Positions 10,193 to 20,769 of a stretch of 64,000 bases of DNA are shown here, in pieces. Positions within the stretch are counted from its first letter, which is position 1. The number at the start of each line of letters is the position of its first letter. The position numbers were made by a program, and so were the translations under genes. The notes below the pieces were generated by a model. That model saw nothing but the letters and a program-made list of their open reading frames with translations, made no database searches and had not been told where the DNA came from. The stretch is from Selaginella moellendorffii (lineage: Eukaryota; Streptophyta; Lycopodiopsida; Selaginellales; Selaginellaceae), in the NCBI RefSeq assembly GCF_000143415.4, contig NW_003314287.1, forward strand, positions 446,736-510,735, written 5' to 3'.

Positions 10193-12082
10193 ATGGACAG
10201 GGCATTGGCGATGGAAACGCTAGCTCCGGGCGCTCGATTGACGCACTGGCGGAACTCCGCAGTTTCTCCAGTCAGATTTCCATCCCGGAAAGCCGCATTT
10301 GGCATCGGATTGCGCGCTGGATTGAGCTGCTCGCCGCCGCGCCAGGTCGGATTCATCTCGAGGGATTCCTCGTCCTCCAGGAAAATCTCGTGCTCGTCGG
10401 CTCCAGAGCCGTCGACGCCGGCAACAGTGATCGAGGCGGACGATCCGAAATCTCTGAAAAAGCCGCTGGAGGGTGCCAAGCCTTTGCCACTGGCGATCTC
10501 GGTCAGTGTGGGGCTGATTTTGAGATTCCTGGTTCCAAAGCCCGCGGCAGTGTCGGCTCAAGCCTGGCAGCTCCTATCGATCTTCTTATCGACGATCACG
10601 GGTCTCGTTCTCAGTCCACTGCCGGTTGGAGCTTGGGCCTTCGTAGGATTGACAACAACAGTGCTCACACGGACACTATCTTTCGCGTCGGCTTTCAGCG
10701 CCTTCACAAACGATGTCATCTGGCTCATCGTCATCTCCTTTTTCTTCGCGAGAGGATTCGTGAAAACCGGCCTGGGTGATAGAATTGCCACGTACTTCGT
10801 GAAGTGGCTGGGGAAAAGCACACTGGGACTTTCTTATGGGCTTACTGTGAGCGAAGCGCTCATAGCACCAGCGATGCCGAGCACGACCGCACGAGCGGGG
10901 GGAGTGTTCTTGCCGATCATCAACTCACTCTCTCTTTCGGCTGGGAGCCGTCCAAACGATAAATCGTCGTCAAAGCTTGGAGCGTACCTCGTCCAGACTC
11001 AATTCCAGGTTTGGTTTCCAACTTTTACGTGATATGTTGGTTTTAAAAGTGTTGGTGGCGCGAAATGCAGGCTGCTGGAAACTCGAGCGCTCTCTTTTTG
11101 ACTGCTGCGGCACAGAATCTATTGTGCCTGAAGCTGGCAGAGGAGCTGGGCGTTATCGTGGCGAATCCATGGGTGACATGGCTTAAAGTGGCGATCGTCC
11201 CGGCCGCTTTATCGCTACTCTCAACCCCGTTGCTCCTCTACAAGCTGTATCCTCCCGAGATCAAAGACACTCCTGAAGCTCCTGCAATGGCTGAAAAGAA
11301 GCTGCAGCAAATGGGGCCTGTGACTAAGAGCGAGTGGGTGATGGTTTCGACGATGCTCCTCGCTGTTACTCTGTGGGTTTTGGGGTAAGTTATGGTTTCA
11401 TCCAGTAATTTGCGATGTCTTACTGGTGATTTTTTTTCTCGCAGAGATAAACTTGGAGTTCCAAGTGTTGTGGCAGCTATGCTCGGCTTGTCAATATTAC
11501 TGGTTCTTGGCGTCCTCAATTGGGATGACTGCCTGAGCGAGAAATCAGCCTGGGATACTCTTGCGTGGTTTGCAGTACTTGTTGGTATGGCCAGCCAGCT
11601 TACCAGCTTGGGACTCGTAAAGTGGATGTCCGACTCCGTCGCTAAAGTCCTGGCCTCGTTTTCTCTCAGCTGGCCTGCTGCATTCGGCGTTCTCCAGGGT
11701 TCATACTTTTTGATTCACTACCTCTTTGCGAGCCAAACCGGTCACGTCGGTGCACTCTACTCGGCCTTCCTAGCCATGCACCTCGCAGCTGGTGTTCCTG
11801 GCGTGCTGTCAGCGCTGGCTTTGGCCTACAACACAAATCTCTTTGGTGCGCTCACGCACTACAGCAGTGGTCAGGCAGCTGTTTATTACGGAGGTAACTT
11901 TGTCATTCCAAAACAAGTGTTTCGTTCTAAACTTAACTTGTTCCTGTCTTCGTTCTTGACTTTCAGCTGGATACGTTGAATTGCGGGACATTTTTAAATA
12001 CGGGGCCATTGTAGCCCTGTGGAACGGCATTGTTTGGACCGTAAGTGGAGCAATATGGTGGAAGATCTTGGGTCTCTACTGA
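10193..12082 (+). CDS. DIT1: Plastid 2-oxoglutarate/malate-type translocator (DiT)
   Basis: Exchanges dicarboxylates (2-oxoglutarate or glutamate against malate) across the inner plastid envelope, linking ammonia assimilation and photorespiration. Four exons (10193-11008, 11071-11384, 11445-11893, 11967-12082) give 564 residues, close to the usual 550-570. The first 90 or so residues are Ser/Arg-rich, a plastid transit peptide. About twelve membrane segments follow, with family blocks LPVGAWAFVGLTTTVLTRTL, NDVIWLIVISFFFARGF, KTGLGDRIATYFVKWLGKST, APAMPSTTARAGGVFLPI and TGHVGALYSAFLAMHLAAGV. The end is WNGIVWTVSGAIWWKILGLY. Introns are 60-73 nt and all phases agree. Whether it is the DiT1 (2-oxoglutarate) or DiT2 (glutamate) type cannot be settled here. 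A second ATG at 10208 is possible. Confidence 0.92.
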
Positions 12083-12537
12083 GGCAAGTTGAGCTTCTTC
12101 CACTTTTTGAAGTTCTCTGTCTGGTCACTCATGACATTCTTGGGAATAAGTACGAAACGGCGTGAATGCGCAACTCGAAGTTTCTGTTTTCTATCATTTT
12201 GCTCGTTCTTTGCATCGGCTGGGAATGATGACAGGTCTCGAGACAGGTAGCAGGATGGAATAAAACGCAATCTCGCAACCCCAGCACAGGTCTACTAAAG
12301 TGTCTCGTTCTTCTTTTTATTTCTTTTCTACATGACTTCCCATGTTGTATTGCTGCAGTGCCATATAGTGGAGCATGATACCACATTGTGGGTGACGTGA
12401 GTGAGGTAAACTAAACTACTGTTCAAAGCTTTCGTATTAAAGGACTGGCAGCAGCGGTAAAAGATTATTCGTTTCCGAGCTTATCATTGGTTACAGGCTC
12501 AACCAAGGACTGCTCAACTTCAAGGGCGATTTGTTTT
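12083..12537. other. DiT / SDR convergent intergenic region
   Basis: No gene is seen. These 455 bp must hold the 3' ends of two convergent genes. Nothing repetitive is visible. Confidence 0.6.
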
Positions 12538-13888
12538 TCAGGTGAGACCCCTCTTCCCGGCTTCTTGGAGCATGGGAGCGTAAGTCGTAAACCAGGTATG
12601 CATGATGGCCGGCTTGGTGACCGTGTTGCTCGCATCCACGACTAAGTTGTGTCCACTCACATACCCAGACTCGTCGCCGGCGAGGAAGAGCGCGGCGTTG
12701 GCGATGTCCAAGGCGCAGAGCGGGCGGTTTGGAAGCAGCGAGTTCTTCTTCACAATCTCCACGACCTTCTCCGCCGTCACAGGTAAGTCTCCCATGGTTT
12801 CCAGCGCGGTGCTCAAGAACTTTGTTGGTATGGCGTCGGGGGATATCACGTTTACGCGGATGCCAAACTCTCGCAGCTCCACGGCACTGGACCGGACGAG
12901 GCCAATAACTCCAGCCTTGCACATCGCGTAGGCGTGAGGCGAGAGGCCCCCGACTATCCCGGCCACGCTGCCCGTGAGGATGATCGAGCCGGCGGCGCGA
13001 GGCTTCATGACGCGAGCGGCGTGCTTGAGCGCCAGGAAGTGGCCCCGGAGGTTGACGTGCATGGTGCGCTCCAGCTCGGCCACGTCCGTCTGATCCAACG
13101 GCCCCAGCGCGCCCAGGATGCCGGCGTTGCTGAAGACAACGTCTACGTGTCCGGCAATGGAGTGGGCCACGTCCAAGGCGGCGGCCACGTCCGGCTCCGC
13201 GGTGACGTCGCAGTGGACGTAGCGAGCAGCGGTCGGGGAGGAGAAGTCCCGCTGGAGCTCCCGCGCGAGGTGGCTGCCGAGCTCGTCCTGGACGTCGGCT
13301 ATGACGACTTGAGCGCCGTGCGCGACGAAGTGGCGGACGGTGGCGTCGCCGATACCGTTTGCTCCACCGGTGATGATTGCCACTTTGCCGAGTAATCTAG
13401 ATAACGCAGAGAAGGAAACGGAGAGATATCAGCCAGGGAGACGCGGGGTAACAAAAGGCAAACAAAAACTCGGAACAAAGCAACAGCTGTCGAGAGCGGA
13501 AGAAATTTGCCAGGACAGGTTCGTTGCTGAGACAAAACACTCTGCTGGAGGTGGTGTGGTGCGCATTCTTTAACCGAGAATGGGAGGAAGGTATGGTTTT
13601 TTTTTTTTTTGGGCAATCAGCTGATGATGATCCTATCTTTCAAGGCACGTTTTTCTTCAGCAGTTTGTGGTTTTTGAGTTTTTTTCTGTGCTTGTATGGA
13701 TAGATTACTGACCTCTGCTTTTGTGTTGATGTTGCCAGGGAGCGGATGATTTGGAAGATCCTGTCCTTGCTCGCCACGCCTCGTCTGCCAGCTCCATTCC
13801 TACGACCAAGGCTTCTCCTCAGTCCGGAAACACAGAGCTCAAAGTGCAAGTGCAAGGCCGTGTGTACTCACCAGCTGCTGCGAATCAT
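12538..13888 (-). CDS. Short-chain dehydrogenase/reductase, mitochondrial type
   Basis: NAD(P)-dependent SDR of the classical type, closest in style to plant zerumbone-synthase/xanthoxin-dehydrogenase-like enzymes; substrate unknown. The core exon (12538-13396) shows the cofactor loop TGGANGIG, the NAG motif, an active-site Ser (SIILTGSVAG), and Tyr/Lys in YAMCKAG. The frame of that exon has no ATG near its start (the first plausible codon is GTG 13383), so I searched upstream. A 17-nt exon (13872-13888, ATGATTCGCAGCAGCTG) and a 105-nt exon (13713-13817) join in phase to give an Arg/Ser-rich leader ending SLATSTQKQR, like a mitochondrial presequence. Introns are 54 and 316 nt. Total 326 residues, normal for the family. 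The core call is firm; the leader model rests on splice signals. Confidence 0.82.
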
Positions 13889-14872
13889 CGTTGAACACAA
13901 GGAAGTGCTCCTAGAGGAAAGAAGGAAAGGGAAGGTTTGCTGGGAGTCAGGAGCAGAGCGAGGGATTTTAAATGGAGGGCGACGAAGGAGGATTTTGGTG
14001 GAGAGAGGAGCTCGGAAACGACCAAATCGGGCCTTTTCTGGACAGCACAGGCAGCCGAGCAAGAGATAAATATGGGCGGAGAAAGACGACGGCGAAGACT
14101 ACCGCAAGCAGCAAGATCGAGCACGAACAATCAAGTTGATGTCCGCTGGCAGGGTCTTGGATTGATCGTCGAGATTGTTCTCGGAAACTGGCACTAGGTA
14201 CTCACTGAGAGCGAAAAGAAGCGCAAGGTACTCCACAACAGCTCAAGCTTATGCTAGGTACGGTCCGAAAGCTTGTTTTCCTTCTGTCTTTATTCCTTGC
14301 GTTGCCGCTTGTGCCTCCTATCTTACAGAAGTTCCGCGTGACAGGCGGAATTCGCACAGTACTGTTGTGCTGCTGGTCCCGCTTCCATTCGTCGCTAAGC
14401 TGCCATTTGATCAAACCCGACTAGCTCAGAGGAAAAGCCAGGGGATGGGGTCCCGGAGTGGCCTTCTTCCGCTGCTTCGCGATTTGATCCAGAGAAGGAG
14501 AGGAAGAGGAGATGGATAGAGGACGTTGCGACTTGGAAGCTGAGGAAAGATGACGATGACGATGGCGAAAGAGTGGATTCCCTTTCGCCAAGGCGAGAGG
14601 CTACGGAAAAGGAGGAATCGCGAGTGGAGCTCTAGGTAGATTAAAAAAATTCAATTGCGCGACATGTCTCGATCGCTCGGCCATGACGGAAGCCGTGCCA
14701 AAATACCTGGAATGTAGCCAGTTTTTGGAAATCCCCGGCTCTCAAAGTCAGCCACGGGAGGAAAGTCAGTGTGCGTTTGGACCGAATTTCCCCCCATTGC
14801 CTAAATTTGCCCCACTTTCTATTTCCCGTTACGAGAGAAAAACAGTTTAAAAAATAAATAAATATGCACTTT

Positions 14873-14929
14873 AGGAATATGCCTACGGCTGTAAGGCATA
14901 TTCCTTTGAGAATATACTAAGGTATATTC
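14873..14929. repeat. Two adjacent perfect stem-loops
   Basis: AGGAATATGCC (14873-14883) pairs perfectly with GGCATATTCCT (14895-14905) across an 11-nt loop. Right after it, GAATATAC (14910-14917) pairs with GTATATTC (14922-14929) across TAAG. A third GGAATATGC copy follows at about 14935. The block lies about 300 bp downstream of the TMK stop. Confidence 0.75.
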
Positions 14930-15127
14930 CCGAAGGAATATGCGTGGGAAAATTTTAAAACAGGAAGAACAATTGTCGTCTCCAAGCACAGGAAATCTCA
15001 CACCTATACAATCAAAAACAAAAGAGCATAACTTAAAAGCAGTTCCTGTGGAGATGGAAGAAAACAAAGAAGACCAAAGAGAGAGGAAAAAAAGGAGAGG
15101 GGAGCGGCAACGAACCTCACCCTCTCT

Positions 15128-15157
15128 CAATCGATCGATCGATCGATCGATCGATCT
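15128..15157. repeat. (ATCG)n microsatellite
   Basis: About seven uninterrupted ATCG units sit downstream of the TMK stop. Shorter ATCG runs recur at about 19,096-19,112 and 20,050-20,063. Confidence 0.85.
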
Positions 15158-15234
15158 CGACGCGCGGGCGAGGGGAGAAGAAGCAAAACTTTCGCCACCA
15201 AAGAGAGAGAAATGCATCGTCGTCTCCTCGTCTC

Positions 15235-18200
15235 TCAGCGAGCGTCCTCGGAAGTAAAAGTCTCGGCGAAGCCCGACGGCCGCGGCGGGAGGCTCGACTG
15301 CGTGTCGCTCCACACCGCCGCCGCTCCGCCGCCACCGCCGCCGCTGTCCAGCTCCTGCCACCGCTTCACCGCCTGGGGCAGCGGCACGTCCAGGTCGATC
15401 CCGCCGCTCTCGTCCTCGTAGTCCACCGGCTTCCAGTGCTCCACCAGCGGCGAGAGGACGTTCACGGCGTGGCCCATGTCCGGCCGCTGGTATGGCTCCC
15501 TCGCGGTGCAGTGGCCGGCGAGCTCCGCCACCACGCTGATGCTCGCGAAGTTGTCGTCGGACTCGATGGCCGGGTCGATGAGCTTACGGACTCCCTCTTT
15601 GTTGGCGGTGGATCGCCGGAACCACGTTACCAGATGCATGTTTTCTTCCGCCTGCGTCTCGTCCAGCGCCCGCCGCCCCGTTATCAGCTCCATGAGCACC
15701 ACCCCGAAGCTAAAGACGTCGGCCTTGGTGGTCACGCGTCCGGTAACTGCGAGAGTACGTTAATAACGAACAAACCATGCAGCGTTTTCTCGCAAAATCC
15801 TCTGCCGGATCGAGCACGAAAACGAGAATTCCACACGCGCGCAGTAGCAGCAGCAGCCAGGCAGGCACGGCAGCGAACAGACAGCATAAAAGTAAAGAAG
15901 CACACAGCCCAAGCAAGCAGGGGAAAACAGCTGGAAACAGAAGCATTTAAGCATAAAAAAGAAAGCAAAAACTCTTCTGTGACACCCAGACAAAACCGCA
16001 CGACCAGCCAATGTGCCAAAAGTAAAGAAAGGAATGAAAAGAAGAGGAATACCAACCTGCATACTCGGGAGCCAAGTATCCAAACGTTCCGGCCAGCCGC
16101 GTCTCCACCGAGTACTTCCCCTCGGGTGCCAGCTTCACGAGGCCAAAGTCCGAGACCTTGGCCCGGAGGTCGTCCCCGAGAAGGATGTTGGACGGCTTCA
16201 AGTCCCTGTGGATGAAGCTCCTGTGCGCCAGGCCATGGAGGTACTCCATGCCGCGAGCCACGTCCAGCGCCACGGACAGCCTTTGCTTCCAGTCCAGCGG
16301 CGGATAGCCGCACTTGGCAGCCTCGAACAGGTGCTGGCTCAGCGTCCCCTGCGGCATGAACTCGTACACCAGCATCTTCTCGTTGCCTTCGATGCAGTAG
16401 CCGAGCAGCGCCACCAAGTGGCGGTGGCGGACCTTGGTCAGAACCGCGATCTCGGCCTGGAACTCGCCCAGGCCTTTGTTGCTGACGACGCAGTTGGATT
16501 CCATCCGCTTCACCGCTATGGCCGTGCCGTCGTCCAGGACTCCCTTGTACACGACTCCGAATCCCCCACGGCCTAGGATAGTCGCCTCGCTGAAGTTTTT
16601 GGTGGCCTCTCGCAGGACGTGGATGGAGATGACGAGATTCCCGGCCTCCACAACTTGAACGTGATCGCTGGGCCCGCTGTTGGCCCGGCTCTGGGTGTCG
16701 CTGTTGTCACTGGTGATCATGTTGTTGTTCACCACGATTTTTACCACCTCTGGATCGTCTGAGGAGTTGTCTGTCCGAGGATGGACAACCACCGTGTTGG
16801 ATCCCTGTAGCCTCAAGAACTTACGTCCCTTCTTCTTGTAAACCAGCAAGCAGATCCCAAACAAAACGAGCAGCAGTGCCACTAGCCCGACCACAACTCC
16901 CACGATGGGACCTGCATTCACTCTTTTCGATCGAGTGGTAGCAGTAGCCTGTCCATCCGGCGTCGCAGCTGGTCCCCCAGAAGTCCCCCCCGGCGGAGAA
17001 GTCCCTGGAGACGCGGCGGGTGTGAGAGGATTGCCAGCGATGTTGAGCTTCACCGAGGACGGAAAAGCTGGCACTGGCGCCGAGAAGAGGTTGTTGCTCA
17101 AGTCCACGGACTGCAGCGAAGGTAGCTTCGCCAGGGACTCTGGAATGAGACCTTCCAGCTTGTTGTCGCTGAGCCTGAGAGTCGTGAGCGTCGTCAAGTT
17201 CCCGAGAGCAGCTGAGAGCGTGCCGTTGAGTTGGCTGCTTGCCAGATTGATAACCGTGACATTCGAAGTCGTCCCGGGGGTCGAGCCGCAGGAGATTCCC
17301 AGCCAAGCACTGCCGCTGCTGCCGTTGCTACCAGAAGTTCCACAAGGATCATTCCCGATCCACGACGATGTGAGCGAGTCGGGGTAGCCAACGCCAGCGA
17401 GAAAGTGCAAGAGCGCTGTCACGTCTCGTGCGCAAGCCTCTCCAGGACTGCTCTTGCAAAAGTTGTTCCGCGCGTACTCGAAGCCGACGGTGTCCTTGAA
17501 AACCGGAATCTCCCCCACGAGCAAGTTGTTCTTGACCGTGAAGTTCTTGAGCGCCGGGAGATTCGCGAGCGAAGGAGGAATGGTTCCCGTCAGCTGGTTG
17601 TCGTTGAGCTTGAGCTCTTGGAGTGACAGCGCCTCCCCGAGACCATCCGGAATGGAACCGCTGAATCGGTTCACGTGAAGCCACAGAACTCGCAGCGATT
17701 GCATCGTTCCCACGACCGTGATCGGCCCACTGAGCACCGGATTCTGCTGGTTGTTTGCCCGAAACTCCGCCAAATTCGAGGACCCAAAGCTCGAAGGAAT
17801 GCCCCCAGAGATCCTGTTGTAGGCGACGTTGAGCACCTTCAAGCTCTCCATCTGTCCCAAAAAACCTGGAATGCTTCCTCCCAAGCTCGTGTTGGTGATC
17901 GAGAGCGTGGAGAGCAGCGAAGAGTTCTGGATCTCTGCCGGAAGCATCCATCCCCCGGATGACTTGTTGAGAGGATTGTCGTCGAGGTAGATCTCCGTGA
18001 GCGCGCTGAGCCCAGTGAAGAAATCGCCAGGGATGGTGTCGAAAGAGTTCCCGGAAAGGAGCGCCGTTTGGAGCTGCGAGAGCCCACTAAGCGATGGTAG
18101 CGATCCTGTGAACCCATTCCCCTGGAGCTGGAGGTTCTCGAGATTCTTGAGCTTGTTGAGGTCGGGTGCCACGGTTCCACCCAGCGCCAGCCCTGCTACC

Positions 18201-18424
18201 TGGAGCGCCGATATGCTCGAGCCCTGGCATTTGATGTGCTTCCAGTTGCTCCCACAGGGATCGCTCCCAGTCCACGAATCCAGTAGCGCCGGATTCTTGA
18301 CGCCCTTGAGGAAGTTCTGGAGGACCTGGAGCTCTGCCGAATCGGTCTGCGCCAGCGCCATGGCGAGAACCGATGCCACCAGGAGTAGCAGCAATGCCGC
18401 TGGATGCTTCTTCTTGAGCTTCAT
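15235..18424 (-). CDS. TMK1: TMK-type leucine-rich-repeat receptor kinase
   Basis: Plasma-membrane receptor-like kinase of the TMK family (auxin and cell-expansion signalling in angiosperms). Two exons (18424-16057 and 15746-15235) give 959 residues; Arabidopsis TMK1 is about 940. Order: signal peptide (1-26), first LRR block with the [12 protein letters not shown] cap, a non-LRR island with [13 protein letters not shown] and a second cap (WIGNDPCG), more LRRs, a Ser/Pro/Gly-rich stalk, a membrane helix near 509-531 ([20 protein letters not shown]), then the kinase. Kinase motifs: [33 protein letters not shown] and APEYA. The two-part ectodomain is diagnostic of TMKs. The intron (310 nt) falls right after APEYA and is long for this locus. 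All catalytic residues are present, so it is probably active. Confidence 0.93.
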
Positions 18425-18542
18425 TCTGGGCGAAAGAAATACGATCGACTCAAGAACACGAAAAGAGGGCGCTTGGATGTATCAATGCTGCCATACCTGG
18501 CTGGGAAGAGACCTCAAAGATCGATCGCGCGAGCGCGCAGCC

Positions 18543-18715
18543 CCGAAATATCACGAATCCAAGCCACGACACGCGTCAATCGAAGAACACCGAGCCGAAA
18601 TATTCGTACCCCGGCTGTGACGAAGAAGCGAAATACCACGAATCCAAGCCGCGACACTGCGGTATCGAGCGTCAATCGAAGAACATCGAGCGAAAAATCC
18701 GTACCTCGCGAGCGT
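18543..18715. repeat. Imperfect tandem duplication, about 90 bp units
   Basis: CGAAATATCACGAATCCAAG and CGAAATACCACGAATCCAAG open two units. Each continues with GTCAATCGAAGAACA(C/T)CGAGC and a CGTACC(C/T)CG end. They lie 120-290 bp upstream of the TMK start codon, probably in its promoter or 5' leader. Confidence 0.7.
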
Positions 18716-19407
18716 TCCACGCCTTAGATCGCCGCCAACACGCCGAGCTCCAGCGCCGCGCTTATGATCGCTCTGGCGCGGAGCCGCCGCTGGCAATGCG
18801 GCCGGCTCGATCGATGGAAAAGAAAGAAAGATTAGGGAAAAAAGAAAGAGAGAAAAGAAAGCACAAAGAGCGTGCGGTGTTCTACACTAGTACACAACTG
18901 GCACGAACGCGGGATGGGATGAGAGAAGCGAAGAACACCAAAAAGAAAGATTGGCGATCGATGAGCTAGACTCCACTAGCGGCCAACATGAAAAAGACAA
19001 ATCGCATGTTACTAGCAGTGACAAGGTCGGCGCTGCGCAGTGCTCGCTCGATTTCTTCGCCAATCCCTCCGAAAACCTCTGTTCTATTTTATCACCGATC
19101 GATCGATCGATCGCTTATGGCGCCGCGGCCATGGGGCAAAATAATCGATCGATCGAGCGAGCTATTTAATCGATCGCGCAGAGAGGGAGAGAAGAATGCG
19201 AGCGCCGCAAGAGGACAGAGCGATTGATCGTGCGCGCCAGCAAGACTGCTCGGTCAAAACCCTAGTCAAAGAGAGATGCTCGGGAATATGCGCCTCCACG
19301 GCCGTTTGAGGAGGTTTAAACTCGAGGATTGCCGGCTTTTATGGTACACACGACTCAAGCACGGCAGTCCATTTAATTCTCCACGGCAAGCCACAGCCGT
19401 GTTTCGT

Positions 19408-19742
19408 GAAGTTTGAGAGAAACTTTGATCGATTTTCGAGCTGGATCCTGGAACAAAGAGTGAAGACGTGAGAGATTTCAAGGTTTTCCGTCCTAAACCA
19501 TTAAGAAAAACATACCAAAACCAGAATTTGATAGTGTTCCAGCTCTCGAATCGTTTAGAATTTGATCGTGTTAATCATTTCTTCATACTTCACATGAAGT
19601 TTGAGAAAAACTTTGATCGATTTCGAGCTGGATGGATCCTGAAGCGAAGTAGAGACGAAGATTTGAAGATCTTTTCTGCTAAACCAGTAAGAAAAACATA
19701 CCAGAACTAGAATGTGATCGTGCTCCAGCTCTCCCATCGTTT
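19408..19742. repeat. Imperfect direct repeat, about 148 bp, period about 187
   Basis: Both copies run GAAGTTTGAGA(G/A)AAACTTTG, CGAGCTGGAT, TTTTC..CTAAACCA, AAGAAAAACATACCA and CCAGCTCTC...ATCGTTT. They lie between the TMK and plastid-membrane-protein genes. No coding sense is visible. Confidence 0.75.
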
Positions 19743-20067
19743 CTTTGGCGCCATACTTCACGGCAGTGATCGCGAAAGCACCTAAACATCTCTGATAGAA
19801 ATTAATTTCATCGAGAAAAAGACACCAGGAACTTGAAACTTACGAGGATCGGTGTTGCAAGGACGAGCGCAGCTGCAAGAACAAACATGTCAGCAGCGAC
19901 ACAAAACCAAAAGAGAAAAGAAACAAAACAAAACAACGTGGAAAAACGTGATTCTCGAAAGAGAAACAACTCGTACAGGATGAAAAAGCTGCGATACCAA
20001 GAGAAATTGTCACCGCTGGAGGAAGAAAAAATCGACAGGGACTTACAGAGTGATCGATCGATCGTTG

Positions 20068-20703
20068 TCACAGGAAGAAAATGACGAAGGCAATAAGAAA
20101 ACCAGCGAGAACAGTGTACTTGAGGCCAGAGACTATAATCGCGGCGGTGACTAGAAGGAGTTGCCAGCTTATTTGTAGGACGGCCAGTCCCAGGAGGCCA
20201 GTGAGAACGAGCGCGAGCGCATTATCCACGCTTGGTTCCAAAAGTTCTCCCCATTTTATCTCCAAATCCTCGAGCCCAGGCACATCGGCTTCTCTATCAA
20301 TCGACCCAGTCAAGGAACCCCAAAATCCTTGGTAGCCTTCTTCCTCTTTCTTTACTTCTTCTTCTACCTGTTCTTCACCGGGAGGCTCGTCCTGCCTGTT
20401 GGATTTCCAGAAGCTCGCGAAGAATCCAGAGCGATGTTTCCTTGTCTGGCCTGTTCTAGCCGGAGATTTCGCTTCTTCTTCTTGTTCTTCCGATTCTTCT
20501 CCTTCTTCTTCGTCTTTATCGGAATCACCGTCTTCTCCCGCTCTAGCAACTAGACGATTACTGCGAAATCGAGAAATTCCAGACCTGAGATTCACGCGCC
20601 GCGATTGCGCGCCCAACCGGAGGACCAGAGGAGCACTCGATGCGTCCTGCCGCGCGCGAAGAAAGCCGCTTGGAAGAGGAGCTCGGGCAAGCCCTACATT
20701 CAT
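20068..20703 (-). CDS. Predicted plastid membrane protein, unknown role
   Basis: A single 211-codon frame from a true ATG. Residues 1-50 are Arg/Ser/Ala-rich without acids, like a plastid transit peptide. A strongly acidic Glu/Asp/Lys block follows (about 55-125), then WGSLTGSIDREADVPGLEDL and two or three hydrophobic segments (ALALVLTGLLGLAVLQISWQ, LLVTAAIIVSGLKYTVLAG and FLIAFVIFFL). The protein ends inside the last segment. I do not recognise a named family. It is divergent from the DYW PPR gene, the two start codons being only 66 bp apart, so they must share a promoter or have overlapping leaders. A GTAAGT follows the stop (20,046-20,041), so a spliced 3' UTR is possible. Confidence 0.65.
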   Translation of the reverse strand: MNVGLARAPLPSGFLRARQDASSAPLVLRLGAQSRRVNLRSGISRFRSNRLVARAGEDGDSDKDEEEGEESEEQEEEAKSPARTGQTRKHRSGFFASFWKSNRQDEPPGEEQVEEEVKKEEEGYQGFWGSLTGSIDREADVPGLEDLEIKWGELLEPSVDNALALVLTGLLGLAVLQISWQLLLVTAAIIVSGLKYTVLAGFLIAFVIFFL

Positions 20704-20727
20704 CCTATTCCAGTAGATTTAGGGCTT

Positions 20728-20757
20728 ATGGATAATTTGGAGGGAAAGAGTAAGTGA
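20728..20757 (+). promoter_or_regulatory. Possible 9-codon upstream ORF before the PPR start
   Basis: ATG at 20728 opens a nine-codon frame ending TGA 20755-20757, 13 bp before the PPR start codon. Both ATGs sit in the same context, AGGGCTTATGG (20,721 and 20,765), as if duplicated. It would act only if transcription starts upstream of 20728, within the divergent gene's first 25 bp or its shared promoter. Confidence 0.35.
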
Positions 20758-20769
20758 AATCTAGGGCTT

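Larger units (their letters stand above)
13889..15234. other. SDR upstream / TMK downstream region
   Basis: No convincing gene is present. A 55-codon plus-strand frame (13972-14139) and other small frames lack recognisable features. Near the TMK end are stem-loops built on AGGAATATGCC (14873-14929) and an (ATCG)n microsatellite (about 15128-15157). Confidence 0.5.
18425..20067. other. TMK upstream region with repeats
   Basis: No gene is recognised. The region holds the TMK promoter and 5' leader, two separate imperfect tandem duplications (18,543-18,715 and 19,408-19,742), ATCG runs near 19,096, and a telo-box-like AAAACCCTAG at about 19,256. Confidence 0.5.

Noticed and set aside
12934-13395. 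153-codon plus-strand frame
   Set aside because: Antisense to the SDR catalytic exon, which has clear motifs.
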